Shown one piece after another: positions 55,002 through 63,995 of a stretch of 64,000 nt of DNA. The position numbers were made by a program, and so were the translations under genes. The DNA comes from Catellatospora paridis. GTDB taxonomy: Bacteria > Actinomycetota > Actinomycetes > Mycobacteriales > Micromonosporaceae. Every line of letters starts with the position of its first letter. The stretch's first letter is position 1. The DNA lies in the NCBI RefSeq assembly GCF_009720365.1, contig NZ_ML769316.1:493103-557102 (forward strand), in the 5' to 3' direction. The notes below the pieces were generated by a model. That model did no database searches, was not told the DNA's origin, and saw only the letters and a program-made list of their open reading frames with translations.

Positions 55002-56264
55002 ATGAGAGACATCGTTTTCACGCGTCGCAGCGGCTGGATCCCGAACGTGATCCGCGAGGACGGCGAGCTGAAGCTGATGCTCGCCGCCGGGGCCGACGCC
55101 AACCATGAGCCTCGCACGTTCACGTTCCCGATCGGGGAAGCCCATCTTGCGGTGATCCGAGAGGACCTGGCCAGACACCTGCTGCTGTGGAGTGCGGTCC
55201 TTGCGCTGTGCGACGCCGCCGGAACCCGGGGCCGGCTCGACGAGAACGCTGCCGTCGCGCTCCTGGACGCTGTTCTGCTCTCTTCGCCCGCGGACGTCGA
55301 CGCGCTCTTCGGGCGCATCCGGTGGGACAGGAGTCGGCTCATCGCCCATGGTGCCGACATCGATCTACTTGAGCGCGGTCAGGTCTGCGCGGCGATGCGC
55401 GCGGCGACGGAGTCGTCGAACGAGAAACGTGCCCAGGAGTATCGCGCGGACCGCCGTCGCGCCGAGCGCGGAACAGTCCTCGGGCCGCTCGACACTGCGA
55501 TTCTGAGGTACACGGGACAGTATCTGCATGGCGCGACGGTGCCGAGGCGGATGCCCGATGCCGTCGACCCCGCGCTGCTGCCGCAGGTCATGCTTGTGAT
55601 CGCCACCGCGGAGCAGGCGTGCGCCGGGATGCGGATCGGCCTCGATCCGCGGCGGGGAAACCGGGCCACGGACAAGCGCGACCGGGATCGGATGGCGGCG
55701 ACGGTCGACGCGGCCGTGCGGCGCGCATACCCCGAACTCGTCGACGACGCGGTGCGTACGGTGAGCTTCCTGATGTGCTCGGAGGCTGCGGACCGCTCCA
55801 GGAGCACGCCGGTGGAAGACGACGAGGAGGCTGCCGACGACCACGCCGACCTCGGTGAGAGTGCGAGAAAGACGGCCCTGTCGTTCACCGATGACAAGGG
55901 TGGCGAGAAGAAGTGGCTACGGGACGGTCCTCGCACCGCCTCCGCCGAGTTCTGGGAGTTCGTCGCCGATCGCTCTGCTGGGGACAACGAAGTGTTCACC
56001 ATCGAGGACGAGGAGATGGGCGAGGGGATCCAGCTGCACTTCTACGCGGACTCCATCGCCCGGATCACGACGGTGCGACATGGGGAAGCCGGGTCGGATC
56101 CGCAGTACCGGGTCGAGTACAGCCTGGTCGACGGGATCGGCGGGTACCGGAACCTGGTGAGCGCCTTCGTCCGCGGCGGCTGCGCCGCACTCGAACAGCA
56201 CGGTCCCTGGATGTCGGATGTGGCCGAGTTCGAGCGCGCGCGTCGTCGGCGCGACGCCCGGTAG
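55002..56264 (+). CDS. DUF6357-like unknown protein, 420 residues
   Basis: The protein begins MRDIVFTRRSGWIPNVIRED, which I recall from the uncharacterised DUF6357 family of actinobacteria. It is soluble, helix-rich in the first 270 residues, then acidic, ending with a compact beta-containing region (TIEDEEMGEGIQLHFY). No catalytic motif is evident. It follows the 217-residue unknown on the same strand. Confidence 0.65.
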   Translation: MRDIVFTRRSGWIPNVIREDGELKLMLAAGADANHEPRTFTFPIGEAHLAVIREDLARHLLLWSAVLALCDAAGTRGRLDENAAVALLDAVLLSSPADVDALFGRIRWDRSRLIAHGADIDLLERGQVCAAMRAATESSNEKRAQEYRADRRRAERGTVLGPLDTAILRYTGQYLHGATVPRRMPDAVDPALLPQVMLVIATAEQACAGMRIGLDPRRGNRATDKRDRDRMAATVDAAVRRAYPELVDDAVRTVSFLMCSEAADRSRSTPVEDDEEAADDHADLGESARKTALSFTDDKGGEKKWLRDGPRTASAEFWEFVADRSAGDNEVFTIEDEEMGEGIQLHFYADSIARITTVRHGEAGSDPQYRVEYSLVDGIGGYRNLVSAFVRGGCAALEQHGPWMSDVAEFERARRRRDAR

Positions 56265-56396
56265 TCCCAGCAAGCCCGTCAAGCCGCCTCATTGCCGAAA
56301 CATCATGGACCGAGCCGTGGTCCGCCGCCCGGTGCAGCGCTGACCGTCACGATCACCGGCGGGGGTGCCGCGGTTCGCGGCCATACGGGGTGCGGG

Positions 56397-56897
56397 CTAA
56401 AGAGCGTTACACGGCCCGGAAACCTTCTTCGGGTCCTCCTCGGAGATGACCGTGATGTCCCCGTTGGGCGCGCCGGTGCGACGCAGGGCCTTCTGGAACA
56501 CCTGCTCACGCATCCAGGTCAGGTCCGCCGGAGCCAGCGCGGCCCGCTGGGCAGTGTTCGGACACGGGTTCGGAGCGAACCGCCACGGCACGGCACCGTT
56601 TCGCAGCAACTGCACCTCGGCCTTGCCGCCGACGGTCAGATCCAACGCGATGTCGAACGGGTAAGGCCTGCGCAACGAGGCGACGTAGATGCTGAAATCC
56701 TGCTCCTCGCCAGGCTTGAGCTGGACGGTCTTCTCATCGAAGAAGGACTTCCCGTGCGGCTGCACGGCGGTCCCCGGTTTGGCGAGGAAGTCGTAGCCGT
56801 AGGCGATCGGCACATCCGCGTCGATGTTGAAGCTGAGGCTCACCGTCGCGTCCCCGCTCCCCTCGGTGCCCAGGTGGTATGCCAGCGCCAGCGGCAT
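56397..56897 (-). CDS. Unknown protein, possibly N-terminally truncated
   Basis: The 166-residue frame has a well-ordered beta-rich pattern (ATVSLSFNIDADVPIAYGYDF, FDIALDLTVGG, VQLLRNGAVPWRFAPNPCPN), which suggests an extracytoplasmic or sandwich domain. The ATG at 56897 has no clear ribosome site and no signal peptide, so the true start may be a GTG at 56909 or the gene may have lost its 5' end. No family recognised. Confidence 0.45.
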   Translation of the reverse strand: MPLALAYHLGTEGSGDATVSLSFNIDADVPIAYGYDFLAKPGTAVQPHGKSFFDEKTVQLKPGEEQDFSIYVASLRRPYPFDIALDLTVGGKAEVQLLRNGAVPWRFAPNPCPNTAQRAALAPADLTWMREQVFQKALRRTGAPNGDITVISEEDPKKVSGPCNAL

Positions 56898-56998
56898 GCA
56901 TGCCGTCACCGGGCGCTCACATTCGCAGCAACGGGCTTGTGCGGATAGGACCAACCGACGCCGGCCATGCTGGCACGGGCGCTTGGCGGCTCGGCACG

Positions 56999-58150
56999 TC
57001 AGCCCGCGCCACCGGCGGCGTAGTGGTCGACTGCCCGACCTGCGAGCCGCGGTTCGGCGTCGGGGAACGAGCCGTCGCCGAACAGCACCCGCGCCGCCAG
57101 GGCGCGACCGCCGCCGACGCGCAGGGCGGCGATCGCCGCCTCGGCCGCCGCAGGGGACCGGATCCCGGCGAACGCCCGGCGCAGCAGCAACCGGCCGCGG
57201 AACCGGCTCCGCAGCGCCGCCCCGTCGTACCGGCTCAGCTGCCACTCGTCGCCAGTGCGCAGGTATCCGGCGGCCACGGACGCGGCCAGTTCCGACATCC
57301 GCAGGCACGGGTCCAGCCCGCCCGCTGTCAGCGGTGACACCGCGCCGGCGGCGTCGCCGACGAGCAGCCCGGCGGGGCACGCAAGCCGCCGCAGCACCCC
57401 GCCGACCGGGATCGGGCCGCCGCGCCGCTCGACCGGGCCGGTCGGGGCGGTGCGGCCGGGCGCGTCGGCGGCGAACTCGTCCAGCAGGTGCCGCACCCCG
57501 GCGCGCATCGCGTCGGCGTAGCCCGCGACACCGACATGAGCGTGGTGGCCGTCGTCGATGACCCAGCCCAGGTAACCCGGGGCGACCCGGGGGTCCAGCA
57601 CGCAGTGGAACGCCGGGGTGGTGCTGCCCGAGGCGATCGGGTGGACGAGTTCGGCACCGACGATGAGCCGCCGGTTGACGTCCAGGCCCAGGTCACGGGC
57701 CACCCGGGAGCGAGCGCCGTCCGCGCCGACGATGAACCGGGCACGCACCGGCTCCGCGCCTTCGAGCCGCACCACACCCGCCGCCGAGCCGTCGTACCGT
57801 ACGCCGAGCACGACCCGCGCCCCCGCCGATTCGGCCGCGCGGCGCGCGTGCTCGTAGACGCCGGGCATGTCGGCCACGCGGTACTCGTCCCGGTCGCTGG
57901 TCAGCCGGATCGGCGAGCGCCGCGACGGCGGGTACAGCAGCACGTCCCGTACGCCGGGGCCGAGCAGGTGCTCCGGCAGGTCGAAGTCCTCGAGGGTACG
58001 GCGCACGAAGATCCCCGTCGTGCGGATGCCCGCCGACAGCGACCTGCGGCGGTCGACCACCAGCACGGTCAGCTCACGTCGCGCGAGCAGGCGGGCGGTG
58101 TGCAGGCCGGCCAGGCCCGCGCCGACGACAAGTACATCCACTGTCTGCAT
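56999..58150 (-). CDS. FAD-dependent oxidoreductase of the geranylgeranyl reductase/monooxygenase type
   Basis: The 383-residue flavoprotein begins VLVVGAGLAGLHTARLLARR and has the second FAD motif LLVGDAAGAVSPLTAGGLDP. These features fit the group that includes geranylgeranyl reductases and halogenase/monooxygenase-like enzymes. The substrate is unknown. The start codon lies inside an 8-5-8 inverted repeat, and a TANNNT box seven to eight bases upstream suggests a leaderless transcript under repressor control. Confidence 0.8.
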   Translation of the reverse strand: MQTVDVLVVGAGLAGLHTARLLARRELTVLVVDRRRSLSAGIRTTGIFVRRTLEDFDLPEHLLGPGVRDVLLYPPSRRSPIRLTSDRDEYRVADMPGVYEHARRAAESAGARVVLGVRYDGSAAGVVRLEGAEPVRARFIVGADGARSRVARDLGLDVNRRLIVGAELVHPIASGSTTPAFHCVLDPRVAPGYLGWVIDDGHHAHVGVAGYADAMRAGVRHLLDEFAADAPGRTAPTGPVERRGGPIPVGGVLRRLACPAGLLVGDAAGAVSPLTAGGLDPCLRMSELAASVAAGYLRTGDEWQLSRYDGAALRSRFRGRLLLRRAFAGIRSPAAAEAAIAALRVGGGRALAARVLFGDGSFPDAEPRLAGRAVDHYAAGGAG

Positions 58151-58169
58151 ACCTAGAGAAGCTAGGTAT
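58149..58169. promoter_or_regulatory. 8-5-8 inverted repeat over the oxidoreductase start
   Basis: ATACCTAG (58149-58156) and CTAGGTAT (58162-58169) are perfect inverted copies, five bases apart. On the minus strand the repeat covers the -10-like TAGCTT and the start codon, which would block transcription when bound. Confidence 0.7.
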
Positions 58170-58247
58170 CGAAACCCGCCCGGATCGGTCTCTTCACGCT
58201 ATCCCCGTGCTACCTACACACCGCCCTCACATCCCCGGAAGCGCCCG

Positions 58248-58598
58248 TCACGGGAGCTGGAGGTAGACCCGGGTCCACGGCTGGTCGTCGAGCAGCCGCC
58301 AGCGGTGGCCGCCGCCGGTGGTGTCCTCGGCGAGCAGCACGTCGCCGGGGCCGAGCCGGAACGTCTCGCCGTCGCGGGTGGTGAACTCGAGCGTCCCGGT
58401 CAGGGTCACCACGTACTGGCGGCGGGGTGCGTCGTGCCACGACAGCTCCGATCCCGACGGGCTCTGCTGGAACCGGGCCGAGGTGGTCGCCAGCCAGCCG
58501 GTGGCCGCGTCCGGTCCGAGCGCGTCGAGGCGCATCGCCGACTCCTCGACGTGGGAGCGCCCGTCCGGCCCGGTGAACAGGCGGACCAGCCGGATCAC
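58248..58598 (-). CDS. Small cupin-fold protein
   Basis: The 116-residue protein has a cupin-like beta-barrel pattern (QYVVTLTGTLEFTT and RLGPGDVLLAED). Metal-binding His residues are only partly conserved. It overlaps the preceding solute-binding gene by GTGA, so it is second in a two-gene operon. Cupins of this size can bind small ligands or act as sensors. Confidence 0.75.
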   Translation of the reverse strand: MIRLVRLFTGPDGRSHVEESAMRLDALGPDAATGWLATTSARFQQSPSGSELSWHDAPRRQYVVTLTGTLEFTTRDGETFRLGPGDVLLAEDTTGGGHRWRLLDDQPWTRVYLQLP

Positions 58599-59323
58599 GT
58601 CAGCACCGCCGTGGCCCGGGGGTCGCTGTCGGCCAGCCAGCTGCGAGCCAACCGGGCCGCCTCACCGCGTCGGCGCAGTGCCTGCTGGGCGGCGTCGATC
58701 TGGTCCGCCAGCGCGGCATCGTCCGGGGCGACGGCGACCGCCAGCAGTTCCGTGGTGATCCCGGTCTGCACGATCCGCAGCGCCGGCCGGTCGGCGATCA
58801 ACCGGCGCAGCACGGGCTCCAGCTTCATGAACGCGCCGATCCGGCCGTGTTCGAGGTCGTCGAGCGCGGTGCGGATGTCTTCGTAGGCGTACGCCTTCAC
58901 CGCCCCGACCTTGCCCGCGGCCAGCAGCTGCTCGGCCACCGGCTGCGACGTGTTGCCGCTCTGCACGCCCAGGGTCAGGCCCCGCAGGTCGTCACAGCCG
59001 CGCACGCCGGGAGTCGCGGCGACGTCGACCACCAGGCTCTGCCCTGATCGCAGGTAGGGGTCGCACCAGCGGGCCAGCGTCTTGCGGTATTCGGTGATCG
59101 TCGCCCCGGAGGCGACCACGTCGATGCTCCGGCCCAGCTCGGCGAAGATCCCGTCGAAGTTCGACCCGTCGAAGTGGTGCACCTCCAGCGGCCGCCCCAG
59201 TTCGGCGGCGATCGCGGTCATCCAGTCGATGTCGAACCCCGCCGGCTTGCGCCCCGCCACCTCGAACGGCGGGTCGGGGAACGCCGACCCCACCCGCAGC
59301 GGCACATCCGTCACGCTGTCCAA
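58595..59323 (-). CDS. Extracellular-solute-binding-like protein without signal peptide
   Basis: The 242-residue protein follows the family 3 (amino-acid type) solute-binding fold: PPFEVAGRKPAGFDIDWMTAIA, TEYRKTLARWCDPYL and SGNTSQPVAEQLL. It starts directly with the mature-like sequence MDSVTDVPLRVGSAFPDPPF and has no signal peptide, so it is cytoplasmic or wrongly started. It is coupled to the cupin gene. No transporter gene is adjacent. Confidence 0.72.
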   Translation of the reverse strand: MDSVTDVPLRVGSAFPDPPFEVAGRKPAGFDIDWMTAIAAELGRPLEVHHFDGSNFDGIFAELGRSIDVVASGATITEYRKTLARWCDPYLRSGQSLVVDVAATPGVRGCDDLRGLTLGVQSGNTSQPVAEQLLAAGKVGAVKAYAYEDIRTALDDLEHGRIGAFMKLEPVLRRLIADRPALRIVQTGITTELLAVAVAPDDAALADQIDAAQQALRRRGEAARLARSWLADSDPRATAVLT

Positions 59324-59388
59324 GATATGCGTGCTTGATCTAGATCAACCCGTTATCCGGACTGCTCCGACCACGTGCCGCCGCTCGG

Positions 59389-61083
59389 TCAGGCCGGCGG
59401 CGGCAGCGTGATCCGCAGGAACTGCGTACCGGATTCCACGGTGGGGTCGCCGCCGACGAGCCACAGCGTGCCGCCCGATCCTGGCTCGACCGTGAACAGC
59501 TGCCCGTACGCGCCGACCAGCATCGCCTGCACGTTGGCGAGGCCGTCGCCGTCGAGATCGGCTCGGTACAGCCGCGAGCTGCCCGCACAGGCGAGGAAGA
59601 CGACGTCGCGCACGAACGCCATCCCGCCGCAGGCGCCCTCACCGGCCCAGAACGTCTGCCGCGGCGCGACGAAGCCCGGCGTCTCGCAGCCGCCGCCGGA
59701 CTTCGACTCGGTGCCCTCGCAGGCGGGCCAGCCGTAGTTGCCGCCCTTCACGATCAGGTTCGTCTCGTCGGCGAGCCCGTCACCGGACTCCTGCACCCAA
59801 GCCCGACCCCGCGAGTCGAACGACAGGCCCTGCGGATTGCGGTGGCCCAGGCTCCAGATGTAGCCGCCGAACGGGTTCCCGGCCGGAACCGTGCCGTCCG
59901 GATTGAACCGCAGCACCTTGCCCGCAAGGCTGCGCTGGTCCTGGGCGAGCCGCGGGTTCCCCGCGTCACCGATGGCGGCGTACAGCTTGCCGTCCCGGCC
60001 GAACCGCAACCGCCCACCATTGTGGACCTTCCCCCGCGGGATGCCGACGACCAGCGACTGCATCGACCCGCCGTTCAGCGCGCCACCCTGCAGGCGCAGC
60101 CGCACGATCCGGTTGTCGGTCGCCGTCGAGTAGAGCACGTAGATCCAGCCGTCCCTGGCGAACGTGGACGCGACGGCGAGACTCACCAAGCCCCCGTCGC
60201 CGCCGACACTCACCGCGCCGGGCACCACCCCGAGCGGGGTGACCTGGCCGGTGCGCGGATCCATCCGCACGATCTCGTGCGTGTCGCGCCGGGCGTAGAG
60301 CACCGAACCGTCAGGCAGCTCCGCCAGGCCCCAGACGACACCGGTGTCCTTGGCGACCGGGGCGATCGCGCACAGCAGCGTGCAGGACGAGCCCGCGGTG
60401 ACGTCGACCCCGGCGCTGCGCGCCGACGCGTTGCCCTGGCCGTCGCGAGCGCTGACCTGGTAGCGGTGCTGGGACGATGCGGGCACGCCGAGGTCGACGA
60501 AGCTGAACTGCGGGCCACCGGCGCCGTCGACGGAGCCGACCTTCGCCCCGTCACGGAACACGTCGTACGCCGCGACGCCGACGTCATCGGTGGCGGCGTC
60601 CCAGGTCATGGTCACGGTGGTGCCGTCGGCGGCGGCCTTGACCCCGCCCGGCGCACCGGGCGCCCTGGCATCCGAACCGCACTGCGGCGGCGTCACCGCC
60701 ACCGCGTCGCCGGCCGGCGACACGTTGCCGGCCTCGTCGCGGGCCTTGACCTGCACACTCCAGGTGCCCGCGGGCACGTCTGCGAGCACCACGGACCGCG
60801 CGCCGCCACCGACGCTGGTGACGACCCGGCCGTCGCGATGGATCTCGTACCCGGTCACATCGCGGTCGTCCGTCGACCCCGCCCAGCTCAACGCGATCGA
60901 CTTGCAGGTCGTCTCGCCGAGGCTCAGCGCGCCCGGCACGGATGGCGGCTGCACGTCCGGCGGCGGCTCCGGCCACCGCACGATCAGCACGGCAAGACCC
61001 ACGACCGCGATCAGCAGCAGGCCGCTGATCAGCCGTGAACCACCGGAAGCCGACTCGACCGGCGACGGAGCGACGGGTGTCAT
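59389..61083 (-). CDS. Membrane-anchored FN3 plus PQQ-sugar-dehydrogenase-like protein
   Basis: The 564-residue protein has one N-terminal membrane segment (SGLLLIAVVGLAVLIVRW), two fibronectin-III-like domains (about residues 50-135 and 140-235) and a beta-propeller domain like soluble glucose/aldose dehydrogenases that use PQQ (about 240-564: ELPDGSVLYARR, GRLRFGRDGKLYAAIGDAG, HRNPQGLSFDSRGRAW and GGNYGWP). PQQ enzymes oxidise sugars at the cell surface. A -10-like TACATT six bases before the ATG suggests a leaderless transcript. Enzyme activity is not certain without the PQQ-binding residues. Confidence 0.78.
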   Translation of the reverse strand: MTPVAPSPVESASGGSRLISGLLLIAVVGLAVLIVRWPEPPPDVQPPSVPGALSLGETTCKSIALSWAGSTDDRDVTGYEIHRDGRVVTSVGGGARSVVLADVPAGTWSVQVKARDEAGNVSPAGDAVAVTPPQCGSDARAPGAPGGVKAAADGTTVTMTWDAATDDVGVAAYDVFRDGAKVGSVDGAGGPQFSFVDLGVPASSQHRYQVSARDGQGNASARSAGVDVTAGSSCTLLCAIAPVAKDTGVVWGLAELPDGSVLYARRDTHEIVRMDPRTGQVTPLGVVPGAVSVGGDGGLVSLAVASTFARDGWIYVLYSTATDNRIVRLRLQGGALNGGSMQSLVVGIPRGKVHNGGRLRFGRDGKLYAAIGDAGNPRLAQDQRSLAGKVLRFNPDGTVPAGNPFGGYIWSLGHRNPQGLSFDSRGRAWVQESGDGLADETNLIVKGGNYGWPACEGTESKSGGGCETPGFVAPRQTFWAGEGACGGMAFVRDVVFLACAGSSRLYRADLDGDGLANVQAMLVGAYGQLFTVEPGSGGTLWLVGGDPTVESGTQFLRITLPPPA

Positions 61084-61495
61084 TTCCGGAATGTACAAGC
61101 CCGACACCCCCGGCACCAGACCTCACCCGGGCGTACCGACGATCATCCGGTCGGCGTGTACGGCCGCCTCACTCCACCCAGAACGAGTCGTGCTCGACGA
61201 AGAACGCGGCCCGCTGCCCATCGGTCATGGCGCCGAGGTTCGGCAGGCCCTCGAAGTGCCCTCGCGCGGCGCGCCCGGCGCGAAATGCAGCAGCATCGAC
61301 GCGGGCTCCCCTGACCCGTTGCGACAGCCGTGGATGCCGGATACGGCACACGACTCGACCCTGGACGAACCGGCGGCAGCCGCGTCCGCGATCCCCCGAA
61401 AGCCTCCCCACCAGCACCGGCACGGCCGTCACACCGGCCCACTATCCTTCGGCGTACCGCCTGGCCACGCAGGCCGGGACGAAGGAGCACGCACC
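61084..61495. other. Intergenic region upstream of ligA
   Basis: About 410 bases between divergent genes. It holds a minus-strand frame of 87 codons at 61169-61432 (described separately) and a possible ligA promoter -10 (TATCCT, 61443-61448). Nothing else is apparent. Confidence 0.4.
61169..61432 (-). CDS. Doubtful small protein upstream of ligA
   Basis: The 87-codon frame starts at GTG 61432 without a good ribosome site. Its end, LGAMTDGQRAAFFVEHDSFWVE, reads like a real protein terminus, but the first half is Arg-rich and unstructured. It may be a gene remnant or chance. Confidence 0.25.
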   Translation of the reverse strand: MTAVPVLVGRLSGDRGRGCRRFVQGRVVCRIRHPRLSQRVRGARVDAAAFRAGRAARGHFEGLPNLGAMTDGQRAAFFVEHDSFWVE

Positions 61496-63637
61496 ATGCA
61501 AGACGACCTCGCCGCCGACGGCACCGCAGCCGCCCCGATCGTCGACCCCGCCCACGCCCGGCCGCACGCCAGCCCCGACGAATACCGGTCGGCCGTCGCG
61601 CAGGCGCGCCGCGCCGCCGCCGCGTACTACGCCGGCGAGCAGACCCTGCTCGACGACGCGGAATACGACGCGCTGTACGCCCGGATCGTGGCCAGCGAGC
61701 GCGAGCACCCGCAGTGGCGGGCCGACGACTCCCCGACCGCGGTCGTCGGGACGCCCGGCGGCGACATCGAGCACAGCACGCCCATGCTCAGCATCGGCAA
61801 CGTCTTCGACAGCGCGGGCCTGCACGACTGGGCGGCCAAGCTCGACAAGGCGGTGGGCCGCCCGGTGACCCGGTACACCGTCGAACCGAAGATCGACGGG
61901 CTGGCCATCGCCGTGCGGTACGTCGAAGGCAGGCTCGTCCTGATCGCCACCCGCGGCGACGGCTACACCGGCGAGGACGTCACCAGCCAGGCCCGCCTGA
62001 TCGCCGGCCTGCCGGCGCGGCTGTCCGCGCCGGTCACCGTCGAGATCCGCGGCGAGGTCTACATGACCGACGCCGACTTCGCCAAGGGCTGCGACCTGCG
62101 GCTCGCCCACGGTGAGCCGGTCTTCGCCAACCCGCGCTCGGCCGCCGCCGGCTCACTGCGGGCACAGCGCGTCTACGACGTCCCCCTGTCCTTCATGGCG
62201 TACGCCGCGACCGGCCTGCCCGACGAACACGCGCACAGCCACTCCACGGCGATCGCCCACCTGGCCGCCCTCGGCGTGGCCACCACCGCGCAGTCGTCCG
62301 CCAGGCTGACCGTGTGCGCCGACATCGACGAGGTCACCACGGCCGTCGCCGCACTCGGGGCACGCCGGGGCGACCTCGGCTTCGGCATCGACGGCGTCGT
62401 CATCAAGGCCGACCTCACCGCCGACCAGGCCCAGGCCGGCTACTCCACCCGGGCGCCCCGCTGGGGCATCGCCTACAAGTTCCCCGCCGACACCCGCACC
62501 ACGAAACTGCTGCGCATCGACGTGCAGGTCGGGCGAACCGGCGTCATCACCCCCGTCGCCGTGCTCGAACCGGTCCAGGTCGGCGGGGTCGTGGTCACCT
62601 CCGCGACCCTGCACAACTTCGCCGACCTGCAGCGGCGTGACGTCCGCGCCGGCGACACCGTGTACGTCCGCCGCGCCGGCGACGTCATCCCCGAGATCAC
62701 CGGCGCCGTGCACGACGCTCGGCCCGCCGACGCGGAGCCGTACACCCCACCGGTGTCGTGCCCGCGCTGCGGCGGCGACATCGACCGCAGCAACCAGCGG
62801 TGGCGCTGCGCCCGCGGCCGCGCTTGCGGCGAGAAGGCCACGCTGCTGTACTTCACCAGCCGCGACGCGATGGACATCGAAGGCCTCGGCGAGAAGATCC
62901 TCGACGCCCTGCTCGCCGCCGGCCACATCACCGACGCCGCCGACCTGTACGGACTCGACGTGCCGACCCTCGCGGCGATGGACCGGCTCGGCACCGTGTC
63001 GGCCACGAACCTGGTCGACAGCATCGCCGCGACCAAGGCCCGGCCCCTGTCGCGCGTGCTCACCGGCCTCGGCATCCGCATGACCGGCCGCACCCTGTCC
63101 CGGCGCATCGCCCGCCATTTCGGCACCATGGACGCCGTCCTCGCCGCGACACCGGCCGAGTGGGAGCAGGTCGACGGCATCGGCATCGAGCGGGCGACGG
63201 TCATCAGTGCCGAGCTCGCCGAGGTAGCGCCGCTGATCGCGAAACTCGCCGCGCACGGCGTCAACATGACCGAGCCCACCGGCCCGGCCGCCGCCACCGA
63301 CGACACCGCTGCCGAAGGCCCCGTGCTGCCGCTGCGCCGCCCGGACGGCACCCCGATGACGGTCGTGGTCACCGGGTCCGTGCCCGGCTTGACCCGCAAC
63401 CAGGGCAACGAGGCGGTGGAAGAACTCGGCGGCAAGTCCTCGGGCTCGGTGTCGGCCAGAACCGACTTCGTCGTCGTAGGAGACGGAGCCGGATCCAAGG
63501 CCACCAAGGCCGCCGACCTCGGCCTGCCGATCCTCGACGCCGACAAGTTCGCCCAGCTGCTCAACGCACACCGCACCGGAGACCACGACACCGCCACCAC
63601 GATCCTCGACACCGTGATTCCCCCAGCCGTCGCATGA
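61496..63637 (+). CDS. ligA: NAD+-dependent DNA ligase
   Basis: The 713-residue protein seals single-strand nicks during replication and repair, using NAD+. The nucleotidyltransferase domain has the AMP-accepting Lys132 (VEPKIDGLAI), preceded by a helical Ia-type domain with YYAGEQTLLDDAEYDALYA. An OB fold follows (VGRTGVITPVAVLEPVQVGG), then a Cys4 zinc finger (CPRCGG and CARGRACG), helix-hairpin-helix motifs (LGTVSATNL and VDGIGIERA) and a C-terminal BRCT domain. Length is typical of bacterial LigA. AAGGAG precedes the ATG. Actinomycetes may carry two ligA paralogues, so essentiality cannot be assumed. Confidence 0.95.
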   Translation: MQDDLAADGTAAAPIVDPAHARPHASPDEYRSAVAQARRAAAAYYAGEQTLLDDAEYDALYARIVASEREHPQWRADDSPTAVVGTPGGDIEHSTPMLSIGNVFDSAGLHDWAAKLDKAVGRPVTRYTVEPKIDGLAIAVRYVEGRLVLIATRGDGYTGEDVTSQARLIAGLPARLSAPVTVEIRGEVYMTDADFAKGCDLRLAHGEPVFANPRSAAAGSLRAQRVYDVPLSFMAYAATGLPDEHAHSHSTAIAHLAALGVATTAQSSARLTVCADIDEVTTAVAALGARRGDLGFGIDGVVIKADLTADQAQAGYSTRAPRWGIAYKFPADTRTTKLLRIDVQVGRTGVITPVAVLEPVQVGGVVVTSATLHNFADLQRRDVRAGDTVYVRRAGDVIPEITGAVHDARPADAEPYTPPVSCPRCGGDIDRSNQRWRCARGRACGEKATLLYFTSRDAMDIEGLGEKILDALLAAGHITDAADLYGLDVPTLAAMDRLGTVSATNLVDSIAATKARPLSRVLTGLGIRMTGRTLSRRIARHFGTMDAVLAATPAEWEQVDGIGIERATVISAELAEVAPLIAKLAAHGVNMTEPTGPAAATDDTAAEGPVLPLRRPDGTPMTVVVTGSVPGLTRNQGNEAVEELGGKSSGSVSARTDFVVVGDGAGSKATKAADLGLPILDADKFAQLLNAHRTGDHDTATTILDTVIPPAVA

Positions 63638-63786
63638 CCTTGGCAGGCTGCACCCCGTGCAGGCACAGCGGCTGGGGTCTGACGGCTGCCGTTTCTTGAT
63701 CGCCGTTTCGTGTCAGAACATGCGGCTGGACCGCGTTTTCGACGCGAAACAGCGATCACCCCCTAGCCGGCGTGGTGGCGGGCACG

Positions 63787-63811
63787 AAAAAAGGGCCCCT
63801 GATAGGGGCCC
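63787..63811 (-). terminator. Rho-independent terminator of the rRNA operon
   Basis: On the minus strand GGGCCCCT (63804-63811 side) pairs with AGGGGCCC across a short loop, followed by a run of six T. It lies about 65 bases past the 5S gene. Confidence 0.8.
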
Positions 63812-63834
63812 GAAAAGGGGTGTGGATAACGCGT

Positions 63835-63863
63835 CAAGGCCCACCCCTGGGGGGTGGGCCTTG
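63835..63863. terminator. Second hairpin past the 5S gene
   Basis: A perfect 13-bp stem (63835-63847 and 63851-63863) with a 3-base loop lies 14 bases beyond the 5S 3' end, between 5S and the T-tract terminator. It could help termination or rRNA 3' end processing. Confidence 0.6.
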
Positions 63864-63876
63864 AACAGCGATATTT

Positions 63877-63995
63877 GTCCGGCGGCGTCCTACTCTCCCA
63901 CAACGTCCCCGTTGCAGTACCATCGGCGCTGGAGGGCTTAGCTTCCGGGTTCGGAATGTTACCGGGCGTTTCCCCTCCGCCATGGCCGCCGTAAC
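63877..63995 (-). rRNA. rrf: 5S ribosomal RNA
   Basis: The minus-strand sequence starts GTTACGGCGGCCATGGCG and ends with GAGTAGGACGCCGCCGGAC, where the ends pair to form helix I, about 119 bases. Internal segments GGGGAAACGCCCGG, CCGAACCCGGAAGC and GATGGTACTGC match actinobacterial 5S rRNA. The 23S and 16S genes must lie to the right of the window. Confidence 0.95.
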
